Counted from the first letter of the stretch, positions 16,091-24,443 are shown. The stretch is DNA of 48,389 bases from an uncultured Clostridia bacterium (GCA_944368775.1 CALVXB010000014.1:1-48389); one strand, 5' to 3'. The notes: generated from the sequence alone by a model not told the origin. Program-made: numbers and translations.

Positions 16091-17827
16091 ATGTATTGTT
16101 CGAAATGCGGACAGCAGATCAATGATACCGACCGCTTTTGCCCCCATTGCGGCGCAAAGGTCGGCGCCGATCATGCTGTCGCCAAAGTTACGAAAAAGCA
16201 GCCGTCTGCCCCGGTGCCGACGCAGTATGCGGCCGTGCAGCCGCAGTACGCGGTGCAGCCGCAGCCCATCATCGCGACCGTGCCTACGCGCCAGAAAAAG
16301 GCGCCCCGCCCCGAAAAAAAGGTAAAAAAGAAGGAACAGGCCCTTCCCGACGCCATCCGGGCGAAGGTGCAGTTTGAAAGCCGCGATTTAGACGTCATCC
16401 AGCTGGCGCAGGGCCCGACGCATAAAGCCGTCCGCTTCGTCGAGGGCGCCGCGATGTTCGTCGCCATCCTGCTGATCAGCATCTTTTCCATGATCTTTTT
16501 CGCCACGCCGACCGACGTGCTGACGGGGGAGGCGGGCGCGTCTGTCGACGTGTTCACCTATGCCTTCTTCGGCGACCAGTCGCTCGTCAGGGTGATGATG
16601 AACATCAAAGACTACGAGGTGCCGATCAGCTATTACTTCCCCTACCTGCTGCAGATCCTGGCCGCCGTGGCGACCATCGTCGGCTCGATCGCGACCGTGT
16701 TTTACGGTCTCGCCGCCTTCATCCGCTACATGAGCGGCAAGCGCGGGCGCAGCATCGTCCCCATCGCCATTGCAGACTTCACCGTGAATGCCGTCGCGGC
16801 CCTCATGCTCGGCTTCTTCGGCAACCTCGCGGTCGACGGGTTCAGCCTCTATATATACGGCCCCGGCGTAGAGATGCAGGCCGCCCTTTGGAGCGGGCTG
16901 GTGCTCATCGTCGCCGTCGCCGTCTATAAGATCGTGATCAGCTACCGCGTCTACCTGATGCCGACCAACCTGCTGCGCACCATCGGCTTTGCCATCGGCA
17001 TCGTCGTCGGCGTGTGCATCGTCGTATTCGGCACGGGCATCGGGCTGCACGTCATGGTGCCTTACATGGTCCCGTTAGAACCCGCCGTCGAGGGGCAGAC
17101 GCCGCTGTTCATCGTCGGCTGCTACGCGATCGCCGTCTTGCTGCTGCTCATCACCATCGCCGCCGCCAACATGGCGCGCAAGTGCATGAGCGCCATCGCG
17201 GCAGAAAATTCGCACGGCTACGGCTTCCGCCTGTATTCTTACTACTATTCCGTCCGCGACTACTGCACCACGACCTGGCTCCTCGCCATCGGTTCCGCCG
17301 TGCTGCTGGTCATCGTCAGTTTCTTCATCGACAGCCAGCTCGGCGGCGTGCTCGACGAGATGGCGGGCGGCACCTACTTCGATAACGTGATGCTCATCCT
17401 CATCTTCGCCATCATCGGCGTCGTCGCCAGCATGGTCTGCAACGGCATGACGGACGCGATGAAGAAGCGCGACGGCGACTACCTGATCGAGTGCCGCCAG
17501 CAGGAGGAGGCGAACGCCATCGACCCCGCAGGCGAATATGTCGCCGGCGATTACGAGGAAGAGGACGAGGAGTACGAAGAAGAAGAAGAAGAAGAGGAGG
17601 AGGATCCGTCTTCCGTCCAATCCATCGTCGTGCAGCCCATCGTGGCGCAGGCGACGCCTTCTCCCATCGTCATCGCACCCATCACGCAGCCGGTGCAGCC
17701 GGTGCAGCCGGTGCAGCCCGTGCAGCGCCCGCTGGAAGAGGACGACTACGTCGTCACCGATGTCGACCCCGCCGATGACGGCCCCGCGCCGAACGGCACG
17801 CAGGGCAACGGCCCCGCCGCGCAGTAA
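16091..17827 (+). CDS. Zinc-ribbon multi-pass membrane protein with acidic and PVQ-repeat tail
   Basis: A 578-residue protein of unknown function. An N-terminal zinc ribbon has C3, C6, C17 and C20. A basic, P/Q-rich linker reaches about residue 100, then about eight hydrophobic segments run from residue 117 to 460. The C-terminal 110 residues are probably disordered: an uninterrupted Glu-rich run, then VQPIVAQ and (PVQ) repeats. ATG 16091 follows AGGAGGGAAAT, a near-perfect SD. It has its own promoter and terminator, so it is a single-gene unit between jag and feo. Zinc-ribbon plus membrane architecture is common in Clostridia, but the role here cannot be stated. Confidence 0.85.
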   Translation: MYCSKCGQQINDTDRFCPHCGAKVGADHAVAKVTKKQPSAPVPTQYAAVQPQYAVQPQPIIATVPTRQKKAPRPEKKVKKKEQALPDAIRAKVQFESRDLDVIQLAQGPTHKAVRFVEGAAMFVAILLISIFSMIFFATPTDVLTGEAGASVDVFTYAFFGDQSLVRVMMNIKDYEVPISYYFPYLLQILAAVATIVGSIATVFYGLAAFIRYMSGKRGRSIVPIAIADFTVNAVAALMLGFFGNLAVDGFSLYIYGPGVEMQAALWSGLVLIVAVAVYKIVISYRVYLMPTNLLRTIGFAIGIVVGVCIVVFGTGIGLHVMVPYMVPLEPAVEGQTPLFIVGCYAIAVLLLLITIAAANMARKCMSAIAAENSHGYGFRLYSYYYSVRDYCTTTWLLAIGSAVLLVIVSFFIDSQLGGVLDEMAGGTYFDNVMLILIFAIIGVVASMVCNGMTDAMKKRDGDYLIECRQQEEANAIDPAGEYVAGDYEEEDEEYEEEEEEEEEDPSSVQSIVVQPIVAQATPSPIVIAPITQPVQPVQPVQPVQRPLEEDDYVVTDVDPADDGPAPNGTQGNGPAAQ

Positions 17828-17842
17828 ACAGACCCAAACGAT

Positions 17843-17873
17843 GAGGGATCTCCCGCAGGGAGGTCCCTCTTTT
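17843..17873 (+). terminator. Intrinsic terminator
   Basis: GAGGGA (17843-17848) pairs with TCCCTC (17864-17869), with an inner CCC/GGG pair, followed by TTTT. Confidence 0.85.
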
Positions 17874-18024
17874 ATGGTTTTCGCATATTTTTCGCCCGTT
17901 TCCCGTCTGGCAAGGCGGGCGATGCGGCAAGGCGGGCGCTTTTTTGCAGCCTCTAAAAAAATACCACGCCAAAAATGTATCGCTTTTTGTCGAAAGCAAA
18001 CAGGGGGGCGCGCCGCCCGCGCAG

Positions 18025-18053
18025 TTGACAAATATCAAAAAAAGTTGTATCAT
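18025..18053 (+). promoter_or_regulatory. feo operon promoter
   Basis: TTGACA at 18025-18030, 17-nt spacer, TATCAT at 18048-18053, 41 nt before the feoA start. Confidence 0.85.
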
Positions 18054-18059
18054 AAATTC

Positions 18060-18075
18060 GTTAAATATGGTTAAC
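18060..18075 (+). promoter_or_regulatory. Candidate metal-regulator operator at the feo start site
   Basis: GTTAAATATGGTTAAC, inverted repeat GTTAA-N6-TTAAC, covers the expected transcription start. A DtxR-type or Fur-type iron regulator is likely from the operon's role, but the sequence does not tell which. Confidence 0.5.
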
Positions 18076-18094
18076 TGTTAGAGGAGGAGTACGC

Positions 18095-18304
18095 ATGCCG
18101 CTGCCCATGGCGCCCGTCGGCGAGGCGCTGACCGTCAAAAAAATATTGGTCGACGAGCGCGACCGCCGCCACCTTGCCGACCTCGGCATCGTGACGGGCG
18201 CGCAGGTCGAACTGATCTCCGCGGCGGGCGGCAGCGTCATTTTGCGCGTCAAGGACGGCCGCCTCGCCATCGACCGCGCGCTCGCGCTCAAGATCCTCGT
18301 CTGA
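18095..18304 (+). CDS. feoA: Ferrous iron transport protein A (first copy)
   Basis: A 69-residue SH3-like protein, family FeoA: pattern DERDRRHLADLGIVTGAQVELISAAGGSVILRVKDGRLAIDR, ending ALKILV. FeoA is a cytoplasmic partner of FeoB. ATG 18095 follows GAGGAGGAG. This is the first of two adjacent feoA genes, a common clostridial arrangement; the two products are only distantly alike. A further in-frame ATG four codons on is possible but poorer. Confidence 0.92.
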   Translation: MPLPMAPVGEALTVKKILVDERDRRHLADLGIVTGAQVELISAAGGSVILRVKDGRLAIDRALALKILV

Positions 18305-18320
18305 AAAATTTTTGCCGAAC

Positions 18321-18417
18321 CGTTCGCATACGCGAACGCGCGGCGGCATACGCTACATCGTCCTCGCGGCGGCATACGATACACCGTCCCCGCGGCGGCA
18401 TACATTGCACCGCTCCC
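18321..18417 (+). repeat. Hairpin and three 26-bp tandem repeats between the feoA genes
   Basis: CGTTCGC-ATAC-GCGAACG hairpin at 18321-18338, then CGGCGGCATA starting at 18341, 18367 and 18393 (26-nt period). No SD-linked frame. It may modulate readthrough to feoA2-feoB, but no T-run is present. Confidence 0.75.
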
Positions 18418-18550
18418 GTGCCGGCGTCTTTTGCGCGGCGGGGGAGAGAGGGGGGATCGGCCAGACATACGGGGCAACGCATTTGGTTTTGCCGCGGGCG
18501 CGCCTTTGGGCATGCCCGTGCAGACATATTCCAAAAAAAGGAAGGAGATT

Positions 18551-18787
18551 ATGGAAAAGAAACTCAACGAGTTCAAGCCCGGCGAGCGCGGCGTGGTGCT
18601 GCGCATCGACGGGGAGGGCAAGATCCGCCGCCGCCTGTTCGACATGGGCGTCACGCCCGGCGCGGAGATCGTCCTTCGCAAGCTCGCGCCGCTGGGCGAC
18701 CCCGTCGAGGTCACCCTGCGCGGGTACGAGCTGACGCTGCGCAAGGCGGAGGCGTCGTGCGTGATGATGGAGGTGAAGCATGCGTAA
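18551..18787 (+). CDS. feoA: Ferrous iron transport protein A (second copy)
   Basis: A 78-residue FeoA protein: FKPGERGVVLRIDGEGKIRRRLFDMGVTPGAEIVLRKLAPLGDPVEV, ending in a TLRKAEASCVMMEV stretch. ATG 18551 is preceded by AAGGAGATT; a longer frame upstream runs through the tandem repeats and lacks an SD. Its last 8 nt overlap the feoB start, implying tight coupling. The second copy fits the canonical FeoA pattern better than the first (RRRLFDMG and PLGDPVE). Confidence 0.93.
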   Translation: MEKKLNEFKPGERGVVLRIDGEGKIRRRLFDMGVTPGAEIVLRKLAPLGDPVEVTLRGYELTLRKAEASCVMMEVKHA

Positions 18788-21068
18788 ATTTGCTTTGGCG
18801 GGCAACCCCAACAGCGGCAAAACGACGCTGTTCAACGCCCTTACGGGCAGCACGGCGCACGTCGGCAACTGGCCGGGCGTCACCGTAGACAAGCGCGAGG
18901 GCGTCTACAAGCGCCTGCCCGAGCAAGTCGCCATCGTCGACCTGCCCGGCATCTACTCCCTCTCGCCGTACACGCCCGAAGAGGTCATCGCCCGCAACTA
19001 TATTTTGGATGAAAAGCCCGACTGCGTCATCAACATCGTCGACGCGACCAACCTCGAGCGCAACCTGTACCTGACGACGCAGCTCCTGGAGATGGACGTG
19101 CCCGTCGCCGTCGCGCTGAACATGACGGACGTCGTGCAAAAGAACGGCGACAAGCTTGACGCCAAGGCGCTCGAAAAGCAGCTGGGCGTGCCCGTCGTCG
19201 AGATCTCCGCGCTCAAGGGCACGGGCATCAAAGAGCTGATGGAGCGCGCCTACAAGGCCTCTTCGCAGGGGCGCAAGGGCAGCACGGTGCTCGCCTCCTC
19301 CCCCCTTGGCCACGTCATCGGCGACGTCACCATCGCCCTCGCAGGGCAAAAGGTGCCCAACCCCCTCTTCCACGCCGTCAAGCTGGTCGAAGGGGACGAG
19401 CTCGAAGTCAAGGCGCACCCCGTCGAAATGGAGACGGTCGCCGCCTTCCAAAAACAGAGCGCGGGCAGCCTCGCCGGGCAGGATTTTGAAGCGCTCGCCG
19501 CCGACGCGCGCTATAAGTACATCACCGCAAACTTCGCGGGCGCCTACACCCGCGCGAAAAAGAAGGGCGAGCTGACCCGTTCGGACAAGGCCGACCGCAT
19601 CCTCACCCACCGCATCTGGGGTATCCCCATCTTTTTGGTCATCCTCTTTGCGATGTTCCACCTCACCTTCGGTACAGACTTTTTGTACCTGAACACCATC
19701 GTCGGCTGGTTCAACGGCGGCGAGGGCTTCGCCTTCGACGTCGCCACGGGCAACGACGTACTCGACTCGTTCACCGCCGTGTTCTTCTGCGCAGACGGCA
19801 TATCCACGCCGGGCGCGATATTGTTCAATTTGATGGACTTCATCACCAGCTGGATCGGCACCGGCATCGCCGCCGGCATGGAGGCGATCGACGCCGCCGC
19901 CTGGGCGCAGGGGCTGGTCAACGAAGGTATCTGGGGCGGCGTCGGCGGCGTGCTCTCCTTTGTCCCGCAGATCCTCACCCTGTTTTTGCTGCTCTCCATT
20001 TTGGAAGATTCGGGCTACATGGCGCGCGTCGCGTTCATTTTGGACAGGGCCTTCCGCAAGTTCGGCCTCTCCGGCCGCGCCTTCATCCCCATGATCATGG
20101 GCTTCGGCTGCTCGGTGCCCGCCGCCATCAACACGCGTACCCTCGCCGACGATAAAGAGCGCGCAATGACCAACCGCGTCATTCCCTTCTTTACCTGCGG
20201 CGCAAAGGCGCCCATCCTCGCCGCCGTCTGCGGCGCGATCGCAGCCGAGTACACCGGCGTCTCGCCCGACCTGCTCGTCTTCGCGCTGTACGTCTTCGGC
20301 ATGGCGATGGCGATCATCATGGTCGCGATCATGCGCCAGACCACCATGCGCGGCGAAGTCGCACCCTTCATCATGGAGCTCCCCGCCTACCACGCACCGC
20401 AATTCCGCAACCTGATGGTGCACATGTGGGATAAGCTCAAGCACTACATCAAAAAGGCGTTCACCATCATCCTCGCCTCCAGCATCGTCATCTGGTTTTT
20501 GCAGAACTTCAGCTGGCAGTGGCAGATGGTCTCCATCGAAGAGAGCATCCTGCACGACGTCGGCTCCTTCCTGACCTGGCTGTGCACCCCGATGGGCTTC
20601 GGCCTGCAGCTCGAAGCGGGCTACGGCTGGGTGTTCGCCGTCGCGGCGGTCGTCGGTCTCATCGCGAAGGAAAACGTCATCGCGGCCTTCTATATCATCG
20701 CCGTCGGCATCGGCTTTGCAGACGTCGGCCAGTCTGAAGACGGCATCGCCGAGGTCGTCTACCTCATGGGCGAAACGGGCATCACCTGGCAGGGCCTCAT
20801 CGCCTACACCGTGTTCAACATGCTCACCGTTCCCTGCTTCGCAGCGGCAGCCACCGTCAAGGCAGAGACGCCCAAAGGCAAATTCCGCTACACCGTCGCC
20901 TTCTGGATGCTCACCTCTTACGTCACCGCGACCGTCGTCTATCTCGTGCTCACCTGGTGGTGGACGGCCATCATCGTCGCAGCCGTCGCCGCAGCGTTCA
21001 TCGCCTACGTCGTGCTGCGCAACAAGGGCGTCATCGGCCGCAAAGTCGGCTCGGAGAATTTGTTTTAA
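18780..21068 (+). CDS. feoB: Ferrous iron transporter FeoB
   Basis: FeoB imports Fe(II). Of 762 residues the N-terminal G domain has G1 GNPNSGKTT (8-16), G3 DLPG (54-57), G4 NMTD (114-117) and G5 SALKG (about 143), followed by a helical linker. The transmembrane part holds two Gate domains with the conserved GFGCSVPA near residue 440 and about ten TMs. ATG 18780 overlaps feoA2. The final codons (GSENLF and TAA) lie inside the 5' arm of an H1 repeat hairpin at 21050-21094, so the repeat sets the C-terminus. A Cys-rich partner gene follows at 21289. Confidence 0.97.
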   Translation: MRKFALAGNPNSGKTTLFNALTGSTAHVGNWPGVTVDKREGVYKRLPEQVAIVDLPGIYSLSPYTPEEVIARNYILDEKPDCVINIVDATNLERNLYLTTQLLEMDVPVAVALNMTDVVQKNGDKLDAKALEKQLGVPVVEISALKGTGIKELMERAYKASSQGRKGSTVLASSPLGHVIGDVTIALAGQKVPNPLFHAVKLVEGDELEVKAHPVEMETVAAFQKQSAGSLAGQDFEALAADARYKYITANFAGAYTRAKKKGELTRSDKADRILTHRIWGIPIFLVILFAMFHLTFGTDFLYLNTIVGWFNGGEGFAFDVATGNDVLDSFTAVFFCADGISTPGAILFNLMDFITSWIGTGIAAGMEAIDAAAWAQGLVNEGIWGGVGGVLSFVPQILTLFLLLSILEDSGYMARVAFILDRAFRKFGLSGRAFIPMIMGFGCSVPAAINTRTLADDKERAMTNRVIPFFTCGAKAPILAAVCGAIAAEYTGVSPDLLVFALYVFGMAMAIIMVAIMRQTTMRGEVAPFIMELPAYHAPQFRNLMVHMWDKLKHYIKKAFTIILASSIVIWFLQNFSWQWQMVSIEESILHDVGSFLTWLCTPMGFGLQLEAGYGWVFAVAAVVGLIAKENVIAAFYIIAVGIGFADVGQSEDGIAEVVYLMGETGITWQGLIAYTVFNMLTVPCFAAAATVKAETPKGKFRYTVAFWMLTSYVTATVVYLVLTWWWTAIIVAAVAAAFIAYVVLRNKGVIGRKVGSENLF

Positions 21069-21265
21069 GCTGTTAAAACAAATTCTTCCGATTTGAAAGA
21101 CAACCCCGCGGGCACGCGCGGGCGCTGGCCGCGGGGTTTTCTCTCTTTGCACGATATTTTAGGGGCACAATATTAAGAAATCGTGCAAATTCACTCTTTC
21201 CTCAAAAGCCTAACGGCAAATAGGGGGCGCTGGCGGAAAAGTGTGATTTTCCTTGCGCGAGTTAT
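21050..21265 (+). repeat. Hairpin-repeat block III with H1 copy L1
   Basis: H1 at 21050-21094 (arms GAATTTGTTTTAA / TTAAAACAAATTC, GCTG tip), H2 at about 21095-21145 (AACCCCGCGG / CCGCGGGGTT), H3 at about 21150-21187 (GCACGAT arms around a GGGGCAC motif), then modules TTCACTCTTTCCTC and GCCTAACGGCAAAT that also occur inverted near 35.65-35.71 kb. It begins inside the feoB stop region and ends at the SD of the next gene. Confidence 0.8.
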
Positions 21266-21288
21266 TTCATAAAAAGGAGGAGCCGTTT

Positions 21289-21492
21289 ATGCTGCAATTA
21301 CTCGCTTCGGCTGTAGGAACGGTCGTGTCCGTGCTCATCGGCGTAGCGGCGGTCGGCATCGTCGTCGCCGTCGTCGTGCTGCACGTCGTGCGCAAAAAGC
21401 AGGGCAAGGGCGGCTGCGACTGCGGCTGCGACGGCTGCCCCGGCTGCCATGCCTGCCACAGTCACACGGATCCAAAGCAGAAAAAAAGCTGA
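21289..21492 (+). CDS. FeoB-associated Cys-rich membrane protein
   Basis: A 67-residue protein with one N-terminal membrane segment (about residues 5-32), a basic RKKQGKGG stretch and a Cys-rich tail (CDCGCDGCPGCHACHSH). Such small proteins are common after feoB in Clostridia and may act in metal sensing or iron hand-over; this is family context, not shown here. ATG 21289 has AAGGAGGAG upstream. The frame could be extended to 21253 but the SD decides for 21289. The gene is separated from feoB by the repeat block at 21050-21265. Confidence 0.88.
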   Translation: MLQLLASAVGTVVSVLIGVAAVGIVVAVVVLHVVRKKQGKGGCDCGCDGCPGCHACHSHTDPKQKKS

Positions 21493-21509
21493 AACGCGAT
21501 AATTAAAAC

Positions 21510-21713
21510 TAACTTTCGCTCACACGGAACTTATTTTTGCTCGCGAAATTTGTTTTGAGCTGTCAAAACAAATTCCTGCGATTTTGAGGGCTCTGCCCTC
21601 TGCGTCGCGCTTTTTGAGGGCACACAGTTGAGAACGCGCGACGCATTCACCCGCGAGGCCGCACTTGCTGCGGTCGGCGGGGTATCAAAATAACTTTCGC
21701 TCACACGGAACTT
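21510..21713 (+). repeat. Hairpin-repeat block IV (H1 copy L2) between 23-bp direct repeats
   Basis: H1 at 21540-21588 (arms GAAATTTGTTTTGA / TCAAAACAAATT), H2-like GAGGG/CCCTC, H3 GCGTCGCGC ... GCGCGACGC with GAGGGCACAC. The block lies between two perfect 23-bp direct repeats at 21510-21532 and 21691-21713, each beginning TAACTTTCGCTCACAC. Direct repeats around a unit suggest insertion or recombination. Confidence 0.8.
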
Positions 21714-21722
21714 TTTCAACGG

Positions 21723-21760
21723 GGCACCCGCCGCAAATTTTTGCGACGGGTGCCTTGTGC
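21723..21760 (+). terminator. Hairpin, probable terminator
   Basis: GGCACCCG (21723-21730) pairs with CGGGTGCC (21747-21754) plus an inner CGCAAA/TTTGCG pair; followed by TTGTGCATCTTATTTTT. It separates the feo region from the convergent epimerase-like gene. Confidence 0.6.
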
Positions 21761-21782
21761 ATCTTATTTTTAGTTTATCGTT

Positions 21783-22631
21783 TTAATAAAAAGTAATGGA
21801 GTGGGTGCCTTCCTTCTTTTCGCCGGGGTCGAGGCGGAGGATGCCCAGCTTGTGCTGCAAAAGGCCGTCCGCGTCGGCGGTGTCGGGCAGGCCGTTCCAC
21901 GGTTCGATGGCGACGTACTGCGCGCCCGGCTTTGTCCAAAGCAGCAGGTGCTCGTAGTCGGCGAACCCGACGCGCACCGTCGGCTCGCCGCGGTAGGCGA
22001 GCGTCACGTACTTCGAGCGCAGCCTGTCAAACAGCAGCGAGTCGTTTTCAAACAGTTTCCAGGAGAGGGGCAGCATGTCCGCGTCATCCTTGTAGGGGAT
22101 GCGCCGCCCGGTCAGCTGGCCCGTCTTGTTCTGCTCGATGAGTACGAGATCTTCCTTCTTTTCAAAATACACCGCCCAATCGGTGAAGTCGCCGTCCGTC
22201 GCGTACGCCTCGTGCGAGCCGAAGTTGCAGTACATGGGCGCGCCGCCCGTGTTTTCCGCCTCGGTGCGCACATATAGCGTGCCGTCCGCGAGGCGGTAGT
22301 GCTGCGTCAGGCGGAAGGGGAAGGGGTACTCGGCGAGCGTCTCCTCGTTCTCGCGCAGGGTAAATATCGCTTCCGTGTCCGAAAGCTGCTCGGCGGAAAA
22401 AGTCATGCGCTGGGCGAAGCCGTGGTTGCCCATGCGGTAGCTTTTGCCGGCGTAGGTGTAGGTGAAGTCGCGCAGCCGCCCGCACACGGGAAAGAGCAGC
22501 GGGCTGTGCTTTGCCCAAAACTGCGGGTCCGCCTGCCAGATGTACTCGCGCGCCCCCTTTTTGACGCTGACGATCTCCGCGCCCCGCTCGGCGATCTGGA
22601 TGCGCACGTCGCCCTCTTGTAACAAGATCAT
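21783..22631 (-). CDS. Aldose 1-epimerase-like protein
   Basis: A 282-residue galactose-mutarotase-fold protein of the LacX/aldose-epimerase-like group. Seen: QIAERGAEIVSVK, WAKHSPLLFPVCGRL (about 40-54), YRMGNHGFAQR (His in the active-site region) and IEPWNGLPD near residue 245. It probably acts on sugars or sugar derivatives; the substrate cannot be told. The ATG at 22631 is preceded by GGGAGG at 6-nt spacing; the longer frame to 22814 passes through a terminator and is not used. A TATACT -10 lies upstream. Single-gene unit. Confidence 0.88.
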   Translation of the reverse strand: MILLQEGDVRIQIAERGAEIVSVKKGAREYIWQADPQFWAKHSPLLFPVCGRLRDFTYTYAGKSYRMGNHGFAQRMTFSAEQLSDTEAIFTLRENEETLAEYPFPFRLTQHYRLADGTLYVRTEAENTGGAPMYCNFGSHEAYATDGDFTDWAVYFEKKEDLVLIEQNKTGQLTGRRIPYKDDADMLPLSWKLFENDSLLFDRLRSKYVTLAYRGEPTVRVGFADYEHLLLWTKPGAQYVAIEPWNGLPDTADADGLLQHKLGILRLDPGEKKEGTHSITFY

Positions 22632-22753
22632 GGTTTTCCTCCCTGTTTTTCTTTTAGTATAGCACGCCCCGCGCGCGTGCGCAAGCCTTTTTTTAAGAAT
22701 TTTCCGCCGCGTCGCCGGTTGTCTGCGCGGGCGGCGGGGAAGTTCCCCGCCGC

Positions 22754-22794
22754 AAAAAAAAGAGAGGGGCGGCGCGCCGAAAGGCGCGCCGCCC
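22754..22794 (-). terminator. Intrinsic terminator of the CCA-adding enzyme gene
   Basis: A perfect 12-bp stem GGGCGGCGCGCC / GGCGCGCCGCCC (22767-22794) around GAAA; on the minus strand it is followed by a T-run (A's 22754-22761). Confidence 0.9.
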
Positions 22795-22880
22795 GCAAGC
22801 GGATACAAATTCAAAAAAAATCAAAAGGAGATGCGTCGGCAAAATGGGCGCGGCAGCTCGGTTTGGCGGGTGCGGAGGGG

Positions 22881-24245
22881 TCAGCCGTCTGTCTGTTCGG
22901 CGGCGAACTCCTTTGCGAGCCGCGCCGCCTCGCGCAGCAGCGCGCCCTTTTCGTTGCGCCGCCCGTCCTGCGCGCACCACAAAAGCAGGGCTTCAAGCGC
23001 CCGCCCCGTCTGTTCGGCGGGCAAAATGCCGCGCAGCGCGTCGCCGCGCACCGCCAGCTCTTTTAAGGTGAAGGGAACGCCCTCGGCGCGCATCTTCTCT
23101 TCGATCCCCCGCCACTTGACGAGGGTCGGGCAGGGGGCAAGGTCGTCTTTGCAGCCGGAGTAGTCCGCCTGTTTTAACAGGAGCAGCGGCTCGTACACGT
23201 CGTAGTTTTTGACGATAAAGCTGCGCACCTTGCCCTCGCGCGCCTTTCCGTCCAAGTCGTACATGTGCAGGGCGGTCAGGCGGCAGACGAGCTCGGTCAC
23301 CTTTTTGGGGGCCTTGAGCCGCTCGAGCACTTCCCGCGCGATGCCCTCGCCCAGCACGTCGTGCCCGTGAAATTTGCCCGTCTCGCGCATCGCCGCGGGC
23401 TTGCCCACGTCGTGCAGCAGGGCGGCGAGGCGGATGCTCTTATCCGCGTACTTGCAGGTGCGCAGCGAGTGCTCGAGCACGTCGTGCGCGTGGAAGTCGC
23501 TGCGCTGCGCCATCCCCTTGCCCGCGGCCAGCTCGGGCAAAATGTACGCCAAAACGTCCGTCGCCTCCAGCACCTGCAGCCCCTCGTAGTGGGCGTAGGT
23601 GCGGCCGTACTTTTCGTCCGCGTGGAGGATCAGCTGCAGCTCGGCAAAGATGCGCTCGGGCACGATCTTGGCGATGCGCGCGGCGTTGAACTTCGCGCCC
23701 AAAATGCACTCGACGGTCGGCACAAACCCGAGCTGCGCCGCCTGCCGCGCCAGCCGCATCAGCCGCAGCCCGTCCTCGGCAAACACCTCGTCCGCATCCC
23801 GCGTCGTCGTGATGCGCCTGTTTTCGATGTCGGAAATACCGCCCAAAGGGTCGGCGAGTTCGCCCGTGCGAATGTTGTAGTACACCGCGTTGCACTTGAA
23901 GTCGCGGCGCAGCGCGTCCTTGCGGATATCCTTGGTGAACTTTACGCTGCTCGGCGCATGCTCGCCGCCGCCGTAGCGGTCGGTGCGGAAGGAGGTAAAC
24001 TCGAGCTTGTTTTCCCCGTCCGTCATGTTCACCGTGCCCGTCGTCTTATACACGCCGTTCACCGCGATGCCCGCTTCTTTTGCCAGGGCAGACAGCTGTT
24101 CGGCGGGCGCGGGGGCGCACAGGTCCACGTCGGGCGAGGCGGGCAAATCCGCCAGCGCGTCGCGCACCGCGCCGCCGACGATATAGAGGGGGAAGGGCGC
24201 CTTCTGTGCCAGCGCGCGCAGCTTTTCAGAAACTTGCAAATTCAT
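22881..24245 (-). CDS. cca: CCA-adding tRNA nucleotidyltransferase with HD domain
   Basis: Adds or repairs the 3' CCA of tRNAs. Of 454 residues: YIVGGAVRDAL (GGAVRD 24-29), the metal-binding DVDL (39-42), RRDFKCNAVYYN (113-124) and FAEDGLRLMRLARQAAQLGF (155-174) are the class II nucleotidyltransferase motifs. An HD domain follows, with HDVLEHSLR and LLHDVGKP (HD at 278-279). ATG 24245 follows AAGGAAAAGTT. It is divergent from the lipid kinase gene. The three tRNA genes in this window encode CCA, so the enzyme mainly repairs those; a poly(A) polymerase activity is a less likely alternative. Confidence 0.93.
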   Translation of the reverse strand: MNLQVSEKLRALAQKAPFPLYIVGGAVRDALADLPASPDVDLCAPAPAEQLSALAKEAGIAVNGVYKTTGTVNMTDGENKLEFTSFRTDRYGGGEHAPSSVKFTKDIRKDALRRDFKCNAVYYNIRTGELADPLGGISDIENRRITTTRDADEVFAEDGLRLMRLARQAAQLGFVPTVECILGAKFNAARIAKIVPERIFAELQLILHADEKYGRTYAHYEGLQVLEATDVLAYILPELAAGKGMAQRSDFHAHDVLEHSLRTCKYADKSIRLAALLHDVGKPAAMRETGKFHGHDVLGEGIAREVLERLKAPKKVTELVCRLTALHMYDLDGKAREGKVRSFIVKNYDVYEPLLLLKQADYSGCKDDLAPCPTLVKWRGIEEKMRAEGVPFTLKELAVRGDALRGILPAEQTGRALEALLLWCAQDGRRNEKGALLREAARLAKEFAAEQTDG

Positions 24246-24311
24246 AACTTTTCCTTATATGGGAGTCGAAAAATTTTTTTCTGCCGATATTATAACAGTT
24301 TTGCGAGAGAT

Positions 24312-24340
24312 TTGCAAATCGTTCGAAATTATTATATAAT
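24312..24340 (+). promoter_or_regulatory. Promoter of the lipid kinase gene
   Basis: TTGCAA at 24312-24317, 17-nt spacer, TATAAT at 24335-24340. The leader is about 95 nt. Confidence 0.7.
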
Positions 24341-24443
24341 AATTGTATCATGGGCGCGGGGGCGGCAGGCTCGCCGCGCGAGAGAGAAAGAGCGGGGGAA
24401 AGGCGGCCTATTCGGCGCGCCCGCACGAAGGAAAAAGTTTTCT

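Noticed and set aside
21050..21094. H1 as a plain intrinsic terminator
   Set aside because: Its 3' side is followed by CCGATTTGAG rather than a T-run, and some copies precede genes instead of ending them. A processing or 3'-end role remains possible.
18711..21152. An 813-codon open frame on the minus strand opposite feoB
   Set aside because: It is the antisense shadow of the feo genes, produced by GC-rich codons; no SD-linked start, low-complexity H/D/E/V composition, and the + strand frame is FeoB.
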